Part shown: positions 56,660-64,000 of the stretch, in pieces
Layout of the letters: each line of letters opens with the position of its first letter
How positions within the stretch are numbered: position 1 is the first letter of the stretch
Source: Galeruca laticollis
Lineage: Eukaryota; Arthropoda; Insecta; Coleoptera; Chrysomelidae
DNA: 64,000 bases
Reading direction: 5' to 3'
Assembly: GCA_963921935.1 (NCBI GenBank)
Contig: OY998175.1
Location: forward strand, 204,368,655 to 204,432,654
The notes under the pieces: generated by a model
The model's database searches: none
Seen by the model: the letters and a program-made list of their open reading frames with translations, nothing else
Told to the model about the DNA's origin: nothing
Program-made: the position numbers and the translations under genes

Positions 56660-59600
56660 ATATTGTCACAGCTGCGTGGAATGTGTCCAAACATCTTCTT
56701 TTGGCAGATGCAGACTTCTATAGATCTGGGAAGATCGACTTATTAATATGGGCTGAAGTTTATATATTGGACCAGTATCATTAAGTCCTGACCATTTTAC
56801 AGTTCAGAAAACGAGATTTGGTTGAGTTTTGAGTGGTGAATACCCTTCCAAAGGTCATTTTTCGGTTCCGTTCTGTCGATGTCATGTGAATACCAATCTG
56901 GATGTTCAAGCCCAGCTATCTAAATTCTGGGAGATTGAAGAGTTTATCATTTCAAGCCGCCCTGGTCGACTAAAGAAAAGGAGTGTAATGATATTTTCAT
57001 GAAAACTACTGGTCGAGGCTCTAAAGGCAAGTTTGTAGTGCAGATTCCCTTTAAACAACACATATTTTTTCTAAGCGATACTAGAGTTCAAGCACTGAGG
57101 AAGTTTCGTTCTCTAGAGTGGAAACTACAGAGATATCCTAAGCTAATGGAAATATGCAGTAAGCTTTATTATAGAATACATTTAGTTAAGTCATATATTC
57201 CTGGTGAATGAGTTAAATAATGTAAAGATGGCATACTATTTTCCACACCACAGTGTATTATTCGGAAAGAATCAGACGACCAAACTTAGAGTTGTATAGC
57301 ATAGTGATATATGGAGATATTGTCCTAAAAGTTTCGCCAGATTTGGATACATCCCGAGCAGATATGCCTACAGATGATATTGTGGATATATGCTCAATCT
57401 GAGACTATTCAGGAGTACGAAGTTTAGACTGTTACCTATGGGAACGCGTCTTCCCCCTTCTTAGCAGTACGTTTTTTGCAACGGTTGTCTAAAAAGAGTG
57501 TAATTTCTCACCTAGAGGTTCCGAAGGTAATCGAAAAAGATTTTCACATGGATGACATCATTTCTGGTACAGATCAGGTTGAATAAGCCATTTCTCCCTG
57601 TAATAACTAGCGAGTAGTTTTGAAATCAGGTGGATTGGGGCTACAGACATCGGCATCTAACAGTGAGGAGATGTTGGAGTATCTTAAGCAGAGTATTTAT
57701 TCAGTAATCATGAAAATGGGTGATGGATGAAACCAAAACTTAGGGTGTGGATTGGGTATGTACGCAAGATGTCTTGATGTGTCATTTTTCAGAAACGGAA
57801 TTCCAGAAAGTTAGCAAAAGCTTGATACGGTTAAAAATATCACTCATATTTGACTCATTTGATCTTTTGGCACGTACCGTTATTCTGGAGAAAATAAGTC
57901 TTCAAAAGCAGTGGATAAATAAGCTTTCTTGTGATAAAGGAGTTCCAATGGATATTAATATCCGGTGGAAAGCATTTCGGCAACAAATGAACAGCCTAAA
58001 TTCCCTCCGTATTCCGAGACAAATAACATGTAGAGATGCCATTCATATCTGAGTTCATGGTTTTTCGGACGCTTCATGAGGATCATACGATGTATGTATC
58101 TATGTTCGTAGTGTGAATGAGGCAGTATTATATAGATTATGTAGAGTAAAATTGCTCCTTTGAAAACAATAACAATTCCGAAGCTAGAATTGTCTGTAGT
58201 TTTAGTTCCAGCTCAGTTAATCCAATAAATAAACAATTTTGATGATTAAAACTAACTTTTCCGCATCTATGAGATGCTCTGAACAATATTCGATCATAAA
58301 ATTGTCACTTGTTCACACTTCGGGGGATGTATCGTGCTAACAAACCAAAATTCCTACGAAAATAACCACAAATCTAGTATGTCTGGATTTATAGGACCCG
58401 CTGCACTCGCTATAGTCAGCTAAAAATCAATAGGGTATATCTGTGAGACTCCTTGGAAAACAACCAATTATAAAATTGTTCACTTGCATACACTCCGGAG
58501 GCCGTATCGTGCTAATAACCCGAAATTTCTCCAAAAGGGACCTATCATGTGGCACTTCAGGTACCACAGCACCCGTTGTACTAGCTCTGGTGAGCTAAAA
58601 ATTAATAAGGTTCATCTATAAGACACCCTGAACAATATTCAATAAAGGAAATTGGTCACTTGCATACACTCTGGAGGCTGTATCGTGCTAACAAACTGAA
58701 GATGACAAAAATTTGGTACTCCAAGTACCATAGCACTCGTTCTGGCTTTAGCCAGCTGAATATCAATAAAGTTTATCTATGAGACGCTTTGAATAATATG
58801 CAATCATACAATTGCTCACTTTTATATACTCCGGAGGCTGTTTCACGCTAATTAACTAGAATTTCTCCAAAAATGACAAAAATGTCGTACTTAAAGTACT
58901 ATAGCACCTGTTGTACTGGCTTTGGTGAGCTGAATATCAATAGGAATAATGTGTGAGATGTCCTGATTAATATTCAATCATAAAACTGGTGACTTGTTGC
59001 ACTCAGGAGGCTGTATAGTGCCAACAAGACATGTAACGAAAAGTGGCCGACATTCACACAAGACTTTTTTTTCTAAAACCCGTTTTTTCGTGTTGTTCTT
59101 GATGAAAAACGTAGAAATAACTGAAGAAAAATTTTCATAATTCCAAATTTTCTGGGGAAAACCAATACTTTCCTCGCATATTAGATAGGTTGGGTGGAAA
59201 GGTGATAAATAAATATATGACAAAGAAAATTGATAGCCATTTTCCTTGATGTGATTCGATAGTATGTTTGAGCATTTGAGCTGGAATTAAGTTTTCTGAA
59301 AATGAGAAAAATAGCTACAGTGTTGCAGATGCAGGAGATAGAAAATGTTCCGTTTCACATATTTTCTACTTTAATCAGACTCAAATGTGTTACAGCTTAT
59401 TGCCTGAGATTCTTGAATAATTTCCGTAGTAGAGAGAAGATAAGGGATTCCTTGATTGTGAGGGACTTGAATAATGCAATGAAACTCTTAGTCAGATTGT
59501 CCCAGAGCGTTTATTTCGCAAATCAGATTGGGTTTCTAAGAAAAGGGTAAGAGCTTCCAATGGAAAATAAACTACTTGAATCATACCCGCTCCCTGACGA

Positions 59601-60371
59601 TCAGGTATCTGTGTTAGAGGTAGATTGGAACTTTCAAACTTCAGTTTTGGGAAGAAACATCTGCCGGTATTTGATGGAAATCATTATTCAACCACAATAG
59701 TTATCAGATCCGACCATTTGCGATTATTGCATGCAGGTCATCAAATGTTACTAGGTCGGGTTAGAGACAATAATTGGTCTATTCGAGGTAGAGTTTCAAT
59801 ATAAAAAATCGTTAATGAGTGTATCCGATGGTTCCGAAATAAACCTAGCTGAAAATTCACAGTTATGGGAATGTTACCTGAAGCTCGTGTAACCTGCGCT
59901 GCAGAGATCAAGGCAATTCTCGTCATCTCTGCGCTCTTTTCTATGACCCCAATTATCTGACCTCACATACCCCCTCACACATTTTGATTGGTAATTAGCT
60001 GAGCATCATACCAAGTGCTGACTTTGAGGAGGTTCCGGATAACAGGTTGCCTATTTTTCAGTGACTCCAGAAAATGCAGCAGCAATTCTGGTCCCGGTGA
60101 TCTCGAGAGTATCTCTCCAAACTTCAAACCAAGGTAAAGTGGATAAATCACCAATCCAATGTGAAATTTGATAATTTAGTTTTATTACGAGATTACAGCG
60201 CGCCGTCTCTTCAATTGGAGCTCGGTAGAGTAATGGACGTTCATCCTGGAGCAGACGGCATAGTTAGAGCAGTTTTAGACAAAACTCCGAAGGATAATGT
60301 TCGACGTGCGTTGTCGAAGGATTGCTTTTTACCTCTAGTGCGTGACGATGTTGACACCAGCCAGTGTAAGT
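56660..60371 (+). pseudogene. BEL/Pao-type pol polyprotein, interrupted by satellite DNA
   Basis: Protease end: HLLLADADFYRSGKIDLLIW (56690-56750), then a changed LGWxLSG motif. Reverse transcriptase: SKFWEIEEFIISSR (56920), GKFVVQIPFKQ (57027), LRKFRSLEWKLQRYPKLME and a catalytic FHMDDIISGTD (57545-57575, VDD-type box). BEL signature LIFDSFDLLARTVILEKISL (57838-57910) and HGFSDAS (58055). After a satellite block (58225-59035) the RNase H-integrase linker resumes near 59285, followed by an integrase remnant (GHQMLLGRVRDNN, about 59738). The C-terminal segment 60161-60371 (NLVLLRDYSAPSLQLELGRV, HPGADGIVRAV) is the typical BEL end. Stops and shifts occur throughout. No flanking LTRs were identified. 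Confidence 0.8.
58225..59035. repeat. Tandem satellite, about 4.5 units of ~175 bp
   Basis: The anchor GGAGGCTGTATCGTGCTAA (with variants) recurs near 58329, 58504, 58680, 58840 and 59013, giving spacings of 175, 176, 160 and 173 bp. Other shared blocks are TCACTTGCATACACTC, CAATATTCAATCATAAAA and AGTACCATAGCACC. Units differ by many substitutions. The array replaces or separates sequence in the middle of the BEL/Pao pol. Confidence 0.9.
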
Positions 60372-61589
60372 AATCGATTGAAAGGGTTACCTTTACAAGA
60401 TGAGGGCTACGTTGAGACTTTTTTGACAAGCCAACAACATCGCTGTTGCTCGGTTGATATGACAGCCGATGTCAAGAGAGAAGAGATGAACCAAGAACAC
60501 ATATTTTGTGCTATTTATATTTCGTAGGTTCATTGTAATTAAAGTTGCATTAAATTACATATGCTAAATCACTACACAACAGCTTGACTCATGAAAATGG
60601 GTTTAGACCTACTGGGATTTACCCATTAAATCCATCGGCGATACCTCAGAATAACAAATAAAATAGATATGATTGTTCTGATTTTTTCTAGTTCCAAACA
60701 TCGGGTCACATTCTAAGCTCACTGGCGGACACTTCTAGTGTTTTGCCATATTCACAAAGTCTCTTCAGTTGCAGGATAAATGAAATTAGAAGTTTAAATG
60801 AAAATTTGATGAAAAGTTATGCAAATAAAAAAAGTCATACTAACTCATGCATTTGAGTCGCTGCTTTCAAAATTAATTAATAATACTAGAATTTTATTTA
60901 ATAAAGGCATATTATTGTATAAATTTTTAACCAGTATGTATTACAAGATTAGATAACTTTATGGTTTTAACTAAACGTGGCAACATTGCTCAAAATTTCA
61001 GAACCTGTTTATGTGTCAAGGGTAATTTATTAAGTAGTTTTCTCCTTGTTTAATTACCATATAAAGAGAGATGCAAATATCGTCAGAGTGTGCTCGACGA
61101 TAATTTCGAATCCGACGTAGTATTGTAGTAAATAATGTGAAACGTGGTTTGTTTATACGAGCGCCATTACGACTGGAGAGTGTAATAAGCACAAATATGG
61201 CAAGGGAATTTAGGGACATCCTATATATAAAAAAATTAAATCAAATATAAGTTTAATCAAAATACGATACAAAAGTCTAAGGAGCGACCTAGCTTCCTGT
61301 TATTGTAGGCAGTAAACATTAAATAAGCAATTATGAAAAATCAACAAATTAGCCCCAAGGTTGTCACGCATAAATGTCGAACACCAAAGCATGGTTGTTT
61401 GTGAACGCCATAAAATACAGACGAATTATGGAATTAGTATAGAGAAATTTGGAACAGCAATTAAAGATAACCTTCAACAATCGAAACACAAAACATATAG
61501 AATCAAGAACGAGTAGGTGACGCATCGAAAACAGCAACGTTTGCTGAGATGGCAAAACCAACTCGTCCCAAAAAACTCGAAATAAATAG
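60372..61589. other. AT-rich interval, no gene recognised
   Basis: It may include BEL/Pao 3' untranslated or LTR sequence directly after 60371, but no repeat partner was found. Confidence 0.35.
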
Positions 61590-61880
61590 AAATAAAACGA
61601 CTGCGACAGGACAGTTCGCTACAGCGACCATACGGTACAGTACATTACAGTACAGTGCGGTTTTTTCCAGCGGTGGTCGAGATACGAGAGTGCACGTTTA
61701 GTACGGAGTGCTGGAATCAGAGATAAGCGATCAGAGCTCATCTCCTTTCGACCGATCGGAAAAAAAACCCAGCCGCCGATTTTGTTTTTGTGTGTGTGGT
61801 GAGACGTTCGACCCAGTTTCTCCAAACCGAAAGTTTTTTAAATTTGAAAACCCTTTTTCTCATTTTTTTCGGAGTTAAAG
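61590..61880 (+). promoter_or_regulatory. GC-richer block, possible host promoter or 5' untranslated exon
   Basis: Base composition rises clearly over about 300 bp, with many CpG dinucleotides (CGAGATACGAG, CGACCGATCGG, CAGCCGCCG) and a repeated GTACAGTAC motif near 61633-61656. No long open frame or mobile-element motif is present. Such blocks in AT-rich insect genomes are often first exons. The strand is a guess and no downstream coding exon is visible before piggyBac-like copy C. Confidence 0.25.
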
Positions 61881-62182
61881 GAAAACCATATTATTTTTGT
61901 CAGTCCCTCCATATAGTGCTATACTGAACTTGAGCCGTGGGTACACCCATTAACCCCGACCTACACAGATTACTTCAATGATACAATGTAAAATATTTTC
62001 GTTATAGGGGCACGTCACTTAAAATTGAGATACACATTATAATACTTTCAATTTGCTTTTATGTATGTTGTTTCCAAGAATAGGGTTCAGGCATAGTATA
62101 CCGTAAATAGGTGAGAGTTCTACTCAATGCTTGTATGTACCTCTGGTATACAGGAAACGCCAACGACCTTATATTTGTCGAT

Positions 62183-64000
62183 TTAACCTTCGGACGCCGG
62201 AGGGGGGTACAAATGTACCCCACTTACTGTTTTTTGCGCGTTTTTTTTGCATTTTGCTCAGAATCAAAAAATGCTGCTGAGTAATCCTCAGTTGGACCCT
62301 CATTTATCAGTACATATTTCAAAAAAACAGTTTTTTCTTATTTTTTTTAAATAAATGTGAAAATAATTAGGTGGGGTACATAATGTACCCCATTCGGCAT
62401 CTATGTGTTTTTTCATTAGTCTTGAAAGCAAGGTTGGCAATGCTGTTTCAGACAACGTAACTTTGCGTCCGACTTGTATTAGTTGTAGGCAAAGCCGACC
62501 GTTGCCGAGGCGCTCATACGGCACGTACACACAGACATATTTATTTTAGTTAGTATCATTTGATACGCGTATTGAGACTGTTACTCTTGTTTCGTGAGTC
62601 GGTGTTGCGATATGTCGCAGAGAAGGAAATTGGATTTATTTACATAAACATATCGCGCAACTGCCTTACAGTGGGTTGATGATAGTGATGAGGGTGGGAA
62701 CGTTTTAGAAACAGATTCTTAGTGTTATGAGTTAGAAGACAACATAGAAATTCAAGATGTTGAACCTGAGATTTGTGAGGTATGCTATGTTGATATGAAC
62801 TTTATTGAAAAATTTACATAATATATCTACTTTTAGACTGATGAAGAAAATGATCAAATTGATGATAGTGATCCTACATATGTATACCAAAAAATGGATC
62901 AGTTTGGAAAAGAAAGGCACCTAGACCCGCACGAACGGCAATGCAAAATATAATCACAAGAAAACCAGGACTCACTTCGACGTCATAAAATATTTCTTCC
63001 CTATCCAATTGCTTCAAATTGTTTATTGACGCTGAAATAGTTCAAATTATTGTTGAGTGCACTAACCAAAAAGCTGATAAATATTATGAGGAATGGAACA
63101 CTAAAAACCCTAACAAACAACGTCAATGGCAACCTGTAGACCATGTTGAAATGTATGCTGCATTTGGTATTTTGATCATAGCTGGGTACTAAAGGCAAAC
63201 AGAGAACCTATTCAATTCCTTTGGACCAAAAATTCACTTTTTAGTAGGCCGATATTTCTGCATCAATGGCGCGTGATAGATTTGTCAACATTTTACGTTT
63301 TATACGATTTGATGATCTTATAACTAGAGCAGAGCGCAAAAAACTTGATAAATTGGCTGCTTTTAGAAATGTCTTCGAAAAGTTTGTAGGACATTGCAAA
63401 GAACACTATTTGCCCAACTCGCATCATACAGTTGACGAGCAACTACTATCTTTCAGAGGAAAGTGTCCCTTCCGAGTTTATATGAAATCGAAGCCCGCTA
63501 AATACGGAATCAAAAGTTGGGCTCTTGTGTAAAATTACTCAACATATGCTCTGAACCTTCAAATTTACACGGATAGGGAAGGAAATAAACCGGAAAGAGA
63601 CCAGGGAAAAAGAGTGGTTCTCGACCTAGTTTAAGGTCTTGAAGGTGCTTACGCAATAGCAACTGATATCTTTTTCCTCTTGCTAACGAGCTTTTGAATG
63701 AAAATCTGACCCTATGTGGAACCATGAGGAAGTACAAACAGGATATTCCTCCAGTTCCTCTAACACATCCTTCAAAATTCGAGAAGTCTTCCGTATTTGC
63801 ATTTCAAGATAAATATACCTTGGTTTCATATGTTCCTGCTAAAAATAAAGCCGTGATTCTTCTCAGCACTGAGCACCATGATGACAAAATTTTGGGAGAA
63901 GAGACCGATTATGAGCCAGAAATAATTCTACATTACAATGACACAGAAGGCTCGGTTGACACCATGGACAAAAGATTGACCAAAAGGTGGCCTTTTGTTT
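62183..64000 (+). mobile_element. piggyBac-like element C, cut by the window end
   Basis: The 5' end is TTAA (62183-62186) then CCTTCGGACGCCGGAGG and a palindrome GGGGTACAAATGTACCCC (62204-62221). A second palindrome, GGGGTACATAATGTACCCC, lies at about 62373-62391. The transposase gene starts at 62612 and runs past the window end. Confidence 0.8.
62612..64000 (+). pseudogene. piggyBac-like transposase C, partial
   Basis: The start MSQRRKLDLF is followed by a stop, then WVDDSDEGGNVLETDS and a second stop, an acidic N-terminus. An intron fits at 62780-62836 (GTATGC donor, TTTTAG acceptor), after which TDEENDQIDDSDPTYVY continues in frame. Later, in several frames: DRFVNILRFIRFDDL (63270), HHTVDEQLLSFRGKCPFRVY (63424-63480, first Asp), SKPAKYGIKSW, QGKRVVLDL (63600), a degraded second-Asp region near 63660 (TDIFFLLLTSF) and GSVDTMDKR (63954-63980, third Asp region). 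The C-terminal cysteine-rich domain is beyond the window. Nonsense codons and shifts show it is inactive. Confidence 0.85.

Noticed and set aside
56572..56784. 70-codon frame with a hydrophobic start taken as a signal peptide protein
   Set aside because: Its C-terminal half matches the BEL/Pao protease segment, so the hydrophobic start is accidental read-through.
58225..59035. Regularly spaced repeats considered as a CRISPR-like array
   Set aside because: The whole ~175-bp unit is repeated, not a short repeat with unique spacers, and the window is eukaryotic; it is a tandem satellite.
1..64000. tRNA and rRNA genes
   Set aside because: No cloverleaf with a convincing B box (GGTTCRANYCC) and no rRNA-like block were noticed by eye; a dedicated scan was not possible.

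Overview
The window is insect genomic DNA, most likely from a beetle (Coleoptera). This is inferred from the AT-rich composition, the short GT-AG introns inside mobile genes and the repeat content: Penelope-like elements, piggyBac-like, Tc1/mariner-like and pogo-like DNA transposons, RTE-, LOA- and I-type LINEs, and Ty3/gypsy and BEL/Pao LTR elements. No species can be named from the sequence alone. Nearly everything is mobile DNA in various stages of decay. I recognise only one probable host gene: the last exon of a leucine-rich-repeat transmembrane protein (38849-40003, minus strand). A GC-richer block at 61590-61880 could be a host promoter or 5' UTR.

Layout. 0-1.3 kb: broken Tc1/mariner-type transposase. 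3.1-7.3 kb: a 4.2-kb element with ~440-450-bp terminal inverted repeats around a spliced cysteine-rich gene and no recognisable transposase. 7.4-8.2 kb: 5' part of an RTE-type LINE with an internal deletion. 8.2-14.3 kb: a pile-up of Penelope-like element (PLE) copies in both orientations, including the longest coding copy (10337-13320), with repeated hammerhead-like motifs. 14.4-18.9 kb: LINE fragments and a possible LTR. 19-19.7 kb: second Tc1/mariner copy. 19.9-25 kb: LOA/R1-type LINE with ORF1 and endonuclease, truncated by a PLE copy. 26.2-27.8 kb: piggyBac-like copy A, sandwiched between PLE fragments. 28.7-30.3 kb: LINE with coiled-coil ORF1 and endonuclease. 32.4-34.3 kb: a PLE-derived foldback with a 13-bp target duplication, and a nested palindromic MITE-like element. 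35.2-38.2 kb: Tc1/mariner fragments and a pogo-like element with a nearly intact transposase. 38.8-40 kb: the LRR gene. 41-46 kb: an inverted repeat enclosing a Tc1/mariner gene and piggyBac-like copy B. 45.8-50.9 kb: near full-length I-type LINE. 51.5-56.1 kb: a Ty3/gypsy gag element split by a LOA fragment that is itself split by a 70-bp PLE-derived insertion. 56.6-60.4 kb: BEL/Pao pol split by a tandem satellite of about 175 bp per unit. 62.2 kb to the end: piggyBac-like copy C, cut by the window edge.

Most coding regions are pseudogenes; the pogo transposase is the least damaged (two nonsense codons and an apparently lost splice acceptor). The most interesting structures are the hammerhead-like motifs in the PLE termini, the very short PLE-derived insertions with clean target-site duplications, the long-TIR element with its cysteine-rich gene, and the satellite array inside a retroelement. 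All family assignments come from reading protein motifs; no database search was possible.
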